NCBI GenBank assembly: GCA_030562195.1
Contig: JAUJPP010000007.1
Location: forward strand, 26,223,769-26,287,768
DNA: 64,000 bases
Direction: 5' to 3'
DNA from: Nipponacmea schrenckii
Lineage: Eukaryota; Mollusca; Gastropoda; Lottiidae
Both the position numbers and the translations under genes were made by a program. The notes below the pieces were generated by a model. It had not been told where the DNA came from, did not search any database, and was given only the letters and a program-made list of their open reading frames with translations. Positions 35,701 to 48,900 of the stretch are shown here, in pieces; position 1 is the stretch's first letter; every line of letters starts with the position of its first letter.

Positions 35701-38700
35701 ACTGTTGACTGTCTAAGTTAAAAAGTAGCTTTACCAACATTTTTTTTTTTGCTTGATATAAAAAATGAAATGTCCTTATAAAGATAGAATTCGATCTTAT
35801 TTCAGGCGCATGTTTCCACACTTAGACCTGTTCCTTCAAGGTTTAAACCCAACCCGACTTTACAACATTTTACTAGAGGTTTGTCCAGCAGACGATAAAC
35901 GATACAAGTTCATCAACAACAAGTGGACCCCCGTGGGTATGGCTGACCCAATGCTACCCAATCCACCGGTACTGCATCACGATTCTCCAAACATTGGTTC
36001 ATTTTGGATGGGAAAGTTGTCATTTGCTAAAATAAAGATCACCAATCACAAGGATTCAAACGACAGCATGGTAAGGACTTCTGAATAATATTGAATTCAG
36101 TTACGTCCCTTACATAGAAAACATTCGTGATACCCATTTCACTGTCAAATGACCATATTTATTAATATCTATAAGGCATACGAAACTATGTTCTTACATG
36201 GAAAACGTAGACGCAAAGACTGTTAACTGTTGTCCAGAATGATCGGCTTAGTAAGTAGCCCAGAATGATCTGCTTCGTATGTAGTCCATGAACAGCCAGC
36301 GTAGGCTACATGATGTATTACCTGATGGTTACTAATGTATCTTGTTTTTCTATTTTCAGATTGTGTTACAGTCAATGCATAAATATATGATGAAAGTGAT
36401 AATACAGCCTGCTGGAAGTGACGGGAAAGGTTTAGAGAATGAAATAGTCATACCATTAGAAGAGACTGCATTCTTTGCTGTTACAGCCTATCAGAACGAG
36501 ACCATTATACAACTGAAAATACACAACAATCCCTTTGCTAAGGCTTTTAGAGATCATCGAATAGGTCAGCCGTAAGTCATAATTTTTTTGTATCTTTTCT
36601 TTACGTATAATTATTATGGGTTTCAAGGAACTTTTGGGTAAGGGGGTCGAATAGGGACCACAGATTTGTCAAGTGGTTCAACAGAAAATTCTTTCCCTAT
36701 GTATTATGATATCAAATTTGACATTACGCAGGGTAAGGATGAAACCGGACCAGCCCCAGTTGTGTATGGTTTTTTGCAGTGCGTTCTATCGAACGTACTG
36801 CTTTGTTTTCGAAATGACTATTTTTTTTGTGTCTCTTTCTGGTCACGCTCCCCAGCTATAACTGAAAATGTCTCACATAATCTGATGCGATATTCTAACT
36901 AGTGCTCATTGTTATTTAAATGTACAATGACGCAATTTTGCCCAACCGGAAGTGACGTATAACATTTCAAAGATTTTTAGTTTTTCTCAAATAACAGATC
37001 TATTTGAAATCGAATTTCGCTCTAACTTTTCTTATTAAACTAAACTTTAAAGGATAGCAGTTTAAAACATTTTTGAATTTTGACTTTTGTCGCTGACTTT
37101 TTGATTTTTAAATTGAACACTTTTCTAACTTCCTGAATTTTGATCTGATAGGAATAAAAATTAACATGTTGATAGACAATATGCCTGTCAACAAAAATAT
37201 GTTTCCAAAATAACGACATCACTTCTGGTTGTGACGTCATTCGACTCTAAACTTGAAATTTCAACTTCAGGAATTCTAAAAAATTTAAAAAAATTTGTAT
37301 TTTGCAATTAACATATGATTCAATAATTAACAAAAATTGACCCGGAAGTAACAGGTTATATTTTTTCACTAAGTGCCTAATTTTCGAAGGTTCATATATC
37401 GTGACCTTGACCTCAGGTCACCTTGTGACCTGCACAAAAGTTATTGCCCTTGTCGAGACCTTTCTATTGATGTCTTCATTTTTGTTGTGTTTTACAGCCA
37501 TTTGAAAATCGCAATTTTTAACTTTGAAGAGCTCTGTCACGTGAACTAATTTACATACGTCGAAATTTCTTTCATGTCCTTATTTCACGCAATCTATTCT
37601 TTCCAATGATGTATAACACTTGATATTTTGATCAAAATTAAGCTTTTTAGAATTTGAAAATTTTGTTTTAAGTTCTATAGTAATTGTGCGTGTGCGTGAT
37701 TTATAAATGAGCACGTGTTTTTTTTAATTTACGTATTTTTAAGAAAGTCGTCAAATTTGGAAGTAGATATAATAGAACATGACAAAAAAAGACAAAACAG
37801 TGAAAAATTTGATCCTGAAGTAACACCTAAACCGCTATCATGAAATGACTAACTTTTGTAAAACGAAAAATAGGGCCTTAGGGTTTAATCGGACAACTGT
37901 AATTTTGATATGTAATCGATTGTTTACATAGGCGCGGAACAGGGGGGGGGGGGGGGCAGGGGGGGGGAGGCAAATGCCCCCCCCCCCAAATTTTTGATGG
38001 GGGGCAAAAATATCTTTTCCCCCCCCCCCCCAAAATGAAATAAAATAATTATGTACCGGGTAGCCTAAATATGTAATTGTCTCATAAGGCCATATTTGTA
38101 AATTTCCTTGGTTTTTTAACCTTCGAAGCTGGTAATACAATCAAAGAAGTTTCTCTATCACGATCAAATTATTTGAATAAATAATAATTGTTGTCTTAAT
38201 TCTTGTGAGTTATCTCCCGTAATTCGATTAATTTTGAAATAAAGGTATATAAATGAAAACGGTTTTTCGACTTTGAAATAGTTTGCCCCCCCCCCCCCTA
38301 ACCTAAAATTTGTTCCCGCGCCCCTGATTGTTTAGATGTCTCACGTAATCTATTCTTTCCAATGATGTATAACACTTGATATATTGATCAAAATTGCACT
38401 TTTTAGAATTTGAAAATTTTGTTCTTTGTTCTATAGTAACTGTGCGTGATTTTTTGGCGGGAAAAAGCACGAGTTTTTTGCAATTACATATTTTTATGAA
38501 AGTCGAGAAATTATTTTAAAAATATGATAGAACATGACAAACAAAGAAAAAAAGTGTGAAAACGGATCCGGAAGTAACACTTAAGCCGTCATCTTGGTAT
38601 CAACAAATTTTCTTTAGATAAATATAATTCACCAAGTCATCATCTGATTAGCATAATTTTGATGTCTATGGAATCTTTAGTCGATTGGAAACAAAATTCT

Positions 38701-39816
38701 AAGGTTGGATTTTTGAATTCCGATCAGGATTATTTTTTTTATTTCCGCTTAAATAATTTCAGAAATGGCCAAAACTTTACATCATGACTACCGGTACTTT
38801 GTTTTGTTTTCGATAGATATTACGGTACCTATTATTTTTGATCAAGAAATCTCGTTATATATATTTTTTTTGTTGCTTATTTATGTTATACCATAGTACA
38901 GTATTTAATCTTATATAATTCTTATATTTTCAGGTCCCGATCAAGGCATGGTGGAAAGAATCCAACAGAAATTTCAAGTAAGTATCTCCTTGAAACTCAT
39001 TCACAGGTGGTGCTCACGTGACTCCAAACTAACCCGTTGACGTGTCTCTTCGTCCAACTTTTTTCCACGTGAATATGTTTGTATTTTGATGTCCGTTCAT
39101 GTCGTACACATGTGCTTGTGTAAATGTGTATTTCTTATGCGATCATATACCTGATCGAAGGAACATATCTATATACGTCTTTTCAGTTAGAAGGCCTCAT
39201 ATCATTACCACTTACCGTTGGCAAATATATATTTTGAATACTAATGTATTTCCAAGCTCCATGATGGATATTTTGTTGATCGTTAATTTACAAAATTTAA
39301 TCTGTGTATTTTCAGACGCAAAGATGAAACTAAGTGAAGGTACTGCACAGAATAAAAGAAAACGATATGAACATTTAGAGGAGTCAAAAAAGTTACCATG
39401 TGTTCAGAACTCGCATTCATCTCTTCTATCTTTAACTAGTGTGTTATCAGGTAATGATTATTGGGTTATTGGCACATAATATATTTTAAATTCCAAATAA
39501 ATAAAATGAATAGAGTTTTACGTCCTTTTCTTCTGTAACTAATAGGCTAATGAACACAGCCTTTGGCAAACGTGGTCTCATTTTATTGTGTATTAGCCTT
39601 GGGCATATGGTTGACTTGAGCTTCGTACGAAATCTTTGTTTATAATTTATTTTATTTTTTTTTATTTTTTCAGAATCTCCAATTGGTTCACACGAACCTA
39701 TCATTCCGCCTTATTTTAGCTATCGTGGTTTACCATATATGGGGTTTGGGAGAATGCCGCCTAGTTTTCAATTTCCTTCCTTTCTTCCTTCTATGCTATA
39801 TCCGCATCAATCATAA
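32743..39816 (+). CDS. T-box transcription factor, divergent, Brachyury/Tbr-like
   Basis: T-box proteins bind DNA at T half-sites and control mesoderm, gut and cell-fate genes. Seven exons close in phase: 32743-32754 (ATG), 33532-34355, 35806-36070, 36360-36571, 38934-38977, 39316-39450 and 39674-39816 (TAA), giving 544 residues. Residues 1-260 are a polar Ser/Pro-rich region with a basic start and a proline run. The T-box spans about 261-433: LWNTFRKHGTEMII, GRRMFP, HHDSPNIGSFWM, LSFAKIKITN, IVLQSMHKY, FAVTAYQNETI and NPFAKAFRD. The tail of about 107 residues is basic (NKRKRYEHL), then Pro/Phe/Met-rich. The motif mix recalls both Brachyury and Tbr/Eomes, and the T-box is quite divergent, so I give no symbol; a lineage-specific spiralian T-box is possible. 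The 2.3-kb fourth intron is full of repeats. A poly(A) signal may be at about 40600. Confidence 0.93.
37580..38620. repeat. Duplicated intronic repeat of about 280 bp, separated by a hAT MITE
   Basis: The block at 37580-37860 (TCTATTCTTTCCAATGATGT, then CACTTGATAT, then TTTTTAGAATTTGAAAATTT, ending in a GAAGTAACAC segment) recurs at 38338-38620 in the same orientation with modest divergence. The MITE at 37927-38326 lies between the copies. A related inverted block is at 63520-63720. Confidence 0.75.
37927..38326. mobile_element. hAT-type MITE with G/C homopolymer runs and perfect 8-bp target duplication
   Basis: The element runs from CATAGGCGCGGAACA to TGTTCCCGCGCCCCTG; the termini are imperfect inverted repeats of the CAGGGGCG type seen in hAT elements. 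Direct repeats ATTGTTTA flank it at 37919-37926 and 38327-38334. The interior has G runs facing C runs (37940-38030) that could form a hairpin, and another C run at about 38286-38298. It lies in the fourth intron of the T-box gene. Confidence 0.85.
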
Positions 39817-39829
39817 ATACCTTCAGTGC

Positions 39830-41118
39830 TAGAGAGTAAACTCAAATTTATCAAGAAAGTAAAAGATCACAGACTTATTCACATCTTGTATATATTATTT
39901 TATATCACATTCGTTTCGCTTTTTGAATGCATCTATTTCGCTTTGGCGACGCCAATGCCTCCCGACACCCCTGAAAGAGCTGGTTTTCAACGCCAGATCA
40001 TTTCCAAGAAATTTATTGATATGAACGCATTTGCCACTCAAAAAATTAAAACTTTTCTCGGGGAGAACTCTCTCGGACTCATCATAGGAAGCTTCCAGGA
40101 ATTCAACTTTGTCACTTGTCAGTCTCGAGAGGCTGGCGCCGCCACCGCTACCCAGAAATGAAAAAAAAACGAAAATGAAATTTGTCTCTCGCTTGCATTG
40201 CATCCTTTTATTCATTTTTATGTCTTTATCACAATCCGTCCAATTATTATTGTAGTTTTAGATTTTATTTTCGTGGTTTTATCTTTGACATGAAGTCCTC
40301 GGTAAACGCTGGAAATATTCTTAAAGAAATTTTTAATGGAGAGGCGCAAGTTTCAGACAAGCTGAATGAAAGGGCAAAATCTATAAATAGAGAAAATTTA
40401 ATTCACAAAAGATTCCGAATCTAGTCTTAAGTTAATTATTCCTCACTGATTATCCCGAGTCCCCTATAAAATATTTATTTCATTGTTATCTTTTGTTATT
40501 TGTTGTCTTGTTATTGTTATTAATATTGTATTAAACCAAATGAATCAGAATGTTTTTTACATCATATCGGCTCAGATTCCGTGGAGCTAATGAATGATTA
40601 GAATAAAATATGATACTGCTCCGTTTTCTTTGCATCGTGATGGACTATAATGAAGTCGAGAACTACCATGCCTGGAGTATCGTTAACAAGGTGAACGGAC
40701 ATTAATGAGTCAATTAAAACATTAACTGTTTTTCTAGTCTCTGCGCCCAGTAGCGTATAAATTGTTGGCCATTTTTTACAGCATTTGCATGGCTATAAGA
40801 TGAATATAAAACAGATGATTAGGGGTAAAACACCTGTTCATTTAGCGGAACCTTCGCGATGTTTATCCACTTTTTGGTGATTGTAATCTATCGTTTATAG
40901 TTCAACATAAAATAGTTTATATGTTAACTTGGCACGTATGCTCTTTTTTCAACTGTATAAATTATCATACCAAAGGTTATGAGTTCGTTTTAAAAGTTGT
41001 CAACAAACACGCGAGGGGTTTATTGAGCACCCTTATTTTTCCTTGATACCAAAATTGAATTGAATGTCTTAATGTTAAATGATGCCAATTTCATTCTATT
41101 TAATAAATAATGTTTAAA
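39830..41118. other. 3' flank of the T-box gene and spacer; no gene seen
   Basis: Frames on both strands at 39826-40215 have no family match. AATAAA-type signals near 40600 could end the T-box transcript. Confidence 0.4.
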
Positions 41119-41736
41119 ATGAAGAATATTTCGATTTTGGTTATCATGGCAACCATGTATTGCCTCGTTTATGTGACGCGGTCCAATCAGGTAAGGTAAA
41201 AGTATTTAACGAAGTGTTCAATTCAACCAACGAACCAAACCATAGGTCCCAGAAAGTTGACAACGTGTCAATTCTAGGAAGAACTGGTCTTTGGAATCAA
41301 AACTTAGGACGGATTCGAACCCACTGTATCAAATCAACTTACCCCCCATTCGCTACAGTCTGAGCAATACCGCTGACGCCAGAGGAGTCGATAACCTCTT
41401 TCTAACCTATTGTTTATACGTATACATGTATATATTTCACTTATATAGGTTTGTTTTTTTATTTAATATTAAAATTTTTAATAGACATGCCTCTCTTGAT
41501 GGTGGAGATGATGATTTTTTCTGATTATGATAAACTGGTTAAAAGACATACCTCTCTTGATGATGGAGATGACGATGCTTCTGATAATGATAAACTGGCC
41601 AAAAGACATGCCTCTTGATGATGGAGATGATGATTCTTCTGATAATGATTAACTGGTCAAAAAGACATGCCTCTCTTGATGATGGTGATGACGATTCTTC
41701 TGATAATGATAAACTGGTAAAAAGACATGCCTCTCT

Positions 41737-41791
<55 letters not shown>

Positions 41792-42369
41792 AATTCTTCT
41801 GATAATGATAAACTGGTCAAAAGACATGCCTCTCTTGATGATGGAGATGGTGATTCTTCTGATAATGATAAACTAGTCAAAAGACATGCCTCTCTTGATG
41901 ATGGTGATAACGATTCTTCTGATAATGATAATCTGGTCAAAAGACATGCCTCTCTTGATGATGGTGATGACGATTCTTCTGATAATGATAAAATGGTAAA
42001 AAGACATGCCTCTCTTGATGATGGAGATGATTCTTCTGATAATGATAAACTGGTCAAAAGACATGCCTCTCTTGATGATGGTGATGATGATTCTTCTGAT
42101 AATGATAATCTGGTCAAAAGACATGCCTCTCTTGATGATGGTGATAACGATTCTTCTGATAATGATAAACTGGTCAAAAGACATGCCTCTCTTGATGATG
42201 GTGATGTTGATTCTCTGATAATGATTAACTGGTCAAAAGACATGCATCTCTTGATGATGGTGATGATGATTCTTCTGATAATGATAAACTGGTCAAAAGA
42301 CATGCCTCTCTTGATGATGGTGATGATGATTCTTCTGATAATGATAAGCGATTAAGAAATATCTTATAG
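41119..42369 (+). pseudogene. Candidate secreted repetitive peptide precursor with Lys-Arg-bounded units (frame broken in the assembly)
   Basis: Exon 1, 41119-41195, begins MKNISILVIMATMYCLVYV, a good signal peptide (Lys, then a hydrophobic core). It ends in phase 2 at a donor AAG|GTAAAA. After an intron, TTTTTAATAG at 41475-41484 is an acceptor, and the next exon starts in the frame that reads the repeats. These are 14 units of 60 bp with the peptide consensus KR-HASLDDGDDDSSDNDKLV, ending in KRLRNIL and TAG (42367-42369). The spacing of Lys-Arg pairs matches prohormone-convertase sites in neuropeptide precursors. Unit 5 has an expanded GAT run, and one unit lacks a GAT. Units 1, 3, 4 and 12 contain 1-2 base indels; the first three cancel out, the last does not. 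Units 3 and 12 also have TAA within the final codons. It may be a pseudogene, a real gene with assembly errors, or a minisatellite that only looks coding. AATAAA is at 42783-42788. Confidence 0.45.
41485..42369. repeat. 60-bp minisatellite, 14 copies
   Basis: The unit begins AAAAGACATGCCTCTCTTGA and ends with ATAATGATAAACTGGTC. Most copies are exactly 60 bp; one is 57, and one is expanded by a run of GAT triplets (about 41738-41790). Copies are very alike, which means recent homogenisation. Length changes are mostly multiples of three. Confidence 0.95.
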
Positions 42370-43019
42370 AATGACAATCCTCTGCTAATGCTTATGCTGC
42401 CGATTCTATGTATTGTAATGTACCCAATCTCTATCAATCTTTTTGTATCTAAAAAACTTTGAGACTGTGAACTTATTATAATGATTATTAATACAGGTTT
42501 ATTTTAGTTGATAAAACCCGAATTCGTAAAATGTCTCGTAAGCGGAGAGTCGAAAATACAATGAAGTTTTACGCTTTCTGTTTCTGCATCTTTTAAGGAT
42601 AGTAAAGACCACTTGAGCCGTGATTTAGATACTTAAAATGAGCTATTGTAGACAGTGAGACTAATAAGTTTAAATGCTACCAGATCTATATATTTTAATT
42701 TGTTTTTACTGCATTAAAAAGCCTTTATAACACAGAAATATACATACTTCATTATCCTTTGTCTGCTGAATATTCCAATTACAATAAAAGTCATTGCTAA
42801 TACACGACCGTGGTGTAATAGAGACCAATAACTACCACCAAAATTTAGTGGTGTCTTAATTTTCAAGAATCATTGTGTGTTTTAAATCCCCTCAGAACCC
42901 TCTTCAGTTTGCATAACGACTGGCCTTGTAATAAAGCTTACTTCACCTGCCTTCACGGTTTAATCATTATACCAATGTGTACTTTAGTTTTAAATAAATA
43001 ATAATAATATTTTGAATTC
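42370..43019. other. No gene seen
   Basis: This is AT-rich sequence. It holds the AATAAA at 42783-42788 that could serve the repeat gene. Confidence 0.4.
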
Positions 43020-43935
43020 ATTTAAATTGTGAGCTTGGAGAGAGAGGTTGGATCTTCTGAGCTCTGAAGTGTAGCCAACCCTGGCGGTGATTTTTCTTTG
43101 TTTATAGAAGTTTTATACGCGCCATTTTCAAACTGTGTTTTAACTTTGTTGGATACCTAAGAACTTTTAGACTGATTTTATTTACTGTATTTTATCGGAT
43201 TACATCTGAACTTTTATGTGTAGGCCTATATCAAGATATTGAATCTGTCAGTTTTGGACCAGTTCTATATAGACCTAGTAGACTCAAGAAGTTATTAGAT
43301 GTTTAAGAGACAAATAATAACTTACTGTGTGTACGAACATGAGTGGGATATTTTAGAACATTAAAAAGGTGAAAATGGATATATTGATGTCGGAAAATTT
43401 CGTACAAGACGTTATGGCGTTCAAAACAGAGTAGATGGAGCCGAGATTAACGAACATGTCCCCCAAGGTAAGACAGTTCATAGCTCAAGAACAAGATTAA
43501 ATAGTCTGAAACGATCCCCCGTAGATGATGACGATAGTGATATGACCACAAAGAAAGTTAGATCTGAAGATGAGTTCAAAAATACCAGATTTGATCAATT
43601 GATCAATATGGTAGGCAGCTTAAGCAACAAAATTAAGGAAACACAACTAAATCTAACCGACGTGTCCAAGCAAATAAACGACCTGGAGAAAAATATTGAA
43701 GAAAAAGTGACAGATATTATAGACAAAAGACTCAAAATAGAACTTAAAAATATGGAAATAAAAGTGAAGAACAGTGTTTGTTATACGATTTCAAAAGACA
43801 TTGGTATGGAAATCAAGAAGGGACATTGGACAAGTTTATTGAAATTGAGTGGTAACTGAGAAAACAGTATTAACTGACCAGGTTAAAAGCTCAGAGCGTG
43901 TCAATATCCCTTGTCCCCTGGCCTCAAACCTGTTG
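43020..43935 (+). mobile_element. LINE 5' part with ORF1-like coiled-coil frame, truncated
   Basis: A long open frame runs from about 43365 to 43858 with no obvious ATG at its start. It encodes a basic, polar region (FRTRRYGVQNRVDG, then SRTRLNSLKRSP), an acidic DDDDSD patch, and then a coiled coil of about 55 residues (LINMVGSLSNKIKETQLNL, then DVSKQINDLEKNIEEKV). Such a layout is common in ORF1 of molluscan LINEs. The preceding 350 bp resembles a LINE 5' UTR. No reverse transcriptase follows. It could also be an orphan host exon. Confidence 0.45.
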
Positions 43936-44910
43936 GGATTTCTAGCCTTTCAAAGAGTCACTCGAACAGGAAAACGTATCGAAAATTCACTGCTCTAATT
44001 GGGCGTATGTTTAAATATTGTAATTAAAAATTTTGCAATAAAAATTATTATTTTTCAAAGAGTTAAATAGTTAAGTAATCAAATTAATCTGCTTCTGACC
44101 TACTTCACAGCACCTTGATTTGAAAAGTTCAAATCAATTGTTTGTTTTTTTGTAACCTTTTCACACCTTCTGTCAAACCCTATAGGCCAATTTTTTTATT
44201 ATCTCAGAACATTTTGACTCAAGACACTAATATATGTTCCCAATATTTGCTGCATTTAAATTAATTTCAACCTCCCCCCCCCCCTCAGTTCAAAACAGAT
44301 TTTAAAGATATTCTACCTTACTCCCTACGAGTTTATATAGAAAACACTGTTATATATTGTTTGCAGAGTTTTTGGGTTAAATTTTTATCACAACGTTTCA
44401 TTAATTCTATAAATTTCTTCTTATCAGGATGCTCGTAACAATATTGTGGAATCAAAGTATGTCATACATGTATCTATTAACAAGGACATATGAGAAGAAA
44501 ATAAAACTAATCTTCTATATAAGATAATTTACCAAATTTATATATTCTAGATTCTCTGGGTATTCTTTACTAAATGGACTTGTTTCAATTTCAAGTTTTA
44601 TACTTCCGCTGCAAAAATAGCTCAATATTTCATTGTTAATACTAACAAATGTAAAATAAAATTCAAAATTAAAAGTTTAGACGAAGAGGACAATTCGTCA
44701 AACCATTATCAAAAAAACTTTTTTTTTTATTAATTATAATACATCAATCATTGGGGTAACATTGATTATTCCATATCAGAAAGTCTTAAATTTTCTAATT
44801 GTTTTGACATTGATATGCTTTAAATTCTATATTGAACATGATGAAATGAATGATCCATATTTATTAGAAATATGATAGAAAATAAAAAGTTCTATTTATG
44901 CTTACGTAAA
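43936..44910. other. Spacer with a 55-60 bp piece duplicated from the kinase fragment
   Basis: TCGAACAGG...AAATTCACTGCTCTAATTGG...TATGTTTAAA at 43953-44014 is repeated almost identically at 44912-44966, just before the kinase exons. The sequence between is AT-rich and has no gene. Confidence 0.6.
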
Positions 44911-45835
<925 letters not shown>

Positions 45836-45982
45836 CTCTGATTGACTGTATTCACTGGCATACAATTCAATCAAAACGTACATACCGAGATACAAGAAAA
45901 GTGGTTTTCTGAGACATGGTACATGTATAAAGTTCGTACTAGTTTTACATTCAGTAAAAAATCCTAAGACCTATTAACGTTC

Positions 45983-48900
45983 TTAGACACGATTTCCTCT
46001 CTTTTTGTATAAAATTTCTAATAGTAAAACAATTGAACATAAGGCTAGGCAGCAGGACATGAATATTAACAGAACTGTCACATCCTGTATATCTATTTCT
46101 TTAGCAATGATGGGCGTGTCGCACAATCCTTTACGTCTTTGTGGCCACCATTTTTTTGTCAAGACATCAAGAATGCCTCCAGTTGACAGAGATCGCATTC
46201 TGAAATGGAAATATTTAACCTGTGTTTTAAATCAAGAACGTAAGTGATTTATTTTTCAATGCATCATCACTATAAGGTACATACGTGGATCCCGGATCAG
46301 AATGTAACGCTTGGATAGATGGCTTTTCATCACATGTAAATTCATTGACGTTTATTTTTAGTTGATTTTTCATTTAAAACCAATTTTTATTTATTTTATT
46401 AACGGTTATGACATTTTCACAATGTCAAGCTATAACGAACCTCGTTTTTATTCCTTGATTGTAACCACTGTGGGTTTAACTTCTGTGACAATAAGAAAGG
46501 TAGCTATTGCATTGAAGGAATAAGACAAATTTCTGTGACCTAGGCCAGTGCTTTCATTAAGACCCGTCTCAATACACAAAGTTCAAAATAGCTGGACATT
46601 GTGTAGATGCTATTAGGACTAATGTAGGCCTACTGGTTTTGATTCAAAATAAACAGTGGCATAAGTTTGTCACATTCTATAGATATTGCTTTTTGAATTT
46701 TAATCAGTATACTTACACCCTTTCCAGATCATATATCAATGGTGAGCCTTTAGCTATTGCTAGTCCATATTGATGATAAAACACATCATCCATCAACACA
46801 ATATCACAGTTGTTCACATAGATAAACGATACAGAAGAATAATCAGAAATATACACATAATCCCCGACCAATACCCGTGATAAGTGTACACTATTATTAG
46901 AGCTTTTGGTATCAGGGTCTACCATACCATACCTTTCTAATTTGGCATAAAATTTCTGTAAAAATGGATCCTTAGTGTTCTGTGAAAATGAAATATATGA
47001 AAAATAATATTAGATACATATGAATTAGATATGTAGATGTTTGATATGAAAGGTTCACAATTATCGGGGGACATTTGTACCTTTGTTTCAGATACGGTAA
47101 TTATTGTTCCGTTAAACCTATCGGTAATAGTGCTAGGACATTGCGTCGAAAGCCCAAATCAACCTTCGAAAATGGTGAAGGAAGATCTTCAAAGCACAAA
47201 CATGATTGGTTGACAGTTTTAGGGAGTTAAATGCAACTTCATTTTAAATTTTACGTTACTGCCATGAGATCTAGGCCTAGAAAATACGTAAAAGGTGGTT
47301 GTTTTTTGAGGGATTTTCACCTTCATAAAATAAGCAATTAGCAAATTGCAATTGTGGATTATTTTGTTATTTTTATGGTTCATCTTACTCTAATACTCTT
47401 GAATTGTAGCGTAAATCTTATTCTAGATAAAAATCTGTAAGTCAAATACTATGACTTGACAAAATCAACATACTATAGGTCAATAGAAGTTGACGAGATA
47501 CTCAAACAGAGTACTGGCTCACTGTTTTCACCTAGCTTTGCATAAAGAATAGAATAATATACATTACTTTTAAAGATAAAGTGAAGGCACCAGGATTCAC
47601 CGTTCCAATTTTATATTCACTATTGTAGATATCCTTTAGATCTTTGAAATATTCAGTTGTTCGTTTATCCGTGAAAAAAGCAACTAGATTTCCTTTATAT
47701 ACTGCTGCAAGTATCACACAAAATATCCAGAAAAATGACAGGGAAATTCTCCCTGAGAATGACCCAACCTCGACAGCGCCACCTGAAATGTTAATGTACT
47801 ATTAGTTGGATTCGTTATAATCATAATCTGTAAAAAATATTTCAATCCTCCTTTTAGGATAATAGGTCTTCATCAGTAAATATTGCCTACCTAATAATAC
47901 AACTAACAATGGACTATATCCAAATTTTAAATTAAATCAGCGCACATGATAGAATTATGTTTTAAATTTGATTCAGAAAATTGAAATTAAGCACATTTTG
48001 CTCACAAACCTTGATTTAGAAGAATGCGGAACACATCAAATATCATATTTTTTAGCTTCACGCTGTACCCGGATTGGTAGTAAGGGTGGTATTTCTCTTG
48101 CAACCAGAATGTTATACAGAAACCCGAGACTGTGGCGATTACAATTAACCATACTTGCAGTTGGAATGGCTTGGTATAGATCATTTTCAATGTTTCTACA
48201 GGTTTCGATCTATAAGTTGGCCTCACAAGATCGGTGAAGTGCATTGGTAATGCATAGTCCAGAATCTGAAGCCGTTCTTGTGTAACTGCAGATGGTGCAC
48301 ATAGAATATCATATTCCTAAAATGAAATATATAAAAGATATGATATTAATAAACGCTTACATGGATCAGAATAAGGTCCAATACACAAGGATATGGATTC
48401 AATTCGTGGGGACAATACAATGAATGACATGGTAAAAAATCCCATTGACGATATACATAAATAATATACATGTATAATAAATATTGGAATAAATTGCAAC
48501 TTATTTCCATTTTTCCACATGTAACTTTTCTGTGCCTGTGCGAATTAATTCGAAACTGTTTCGCTCATTTATTTCTCACAAATAAATAAATAAAAGAATG
48601 AATGACATTTGTGAATTGGCCTTACCCCGTTTTGTACTCTATAAAATAAACCTGTTTTTGTTCCATTTATATAGCCTCCCCAATTACTTTCAATATCGTC
48701 GGTAAATGAATATCTAAATTCACAAAACATATTTTTTGTTGGATTGGATTTTGGGAGGGGATGAATTGGTCTTGATTTCCATCATTGGATATCAGTTGAT
48801 AGCTTCAGAACGACACCTGAGTTAAATGCACATCGCCTTGCAAGGCAAAAAGAGAAATTTTGCATGCTACCCATAATAGATTATAGAGATTATAAAGTTG

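Noticed and set aside
39826..40215. Overlapping frames of about 110 codons on both strands after the T-box gene
   Set aside because: Both strands are open over the same stretch, neither matches a family, and the region is likely 3' UTR.
41539..42303. 254-codon minus-strand frame of Ser/Leu repeats
   Set aside because: It is a shadow of the 60-bp minisatellite; the plus strand has the signal peptide and the Lys-Arg logic.
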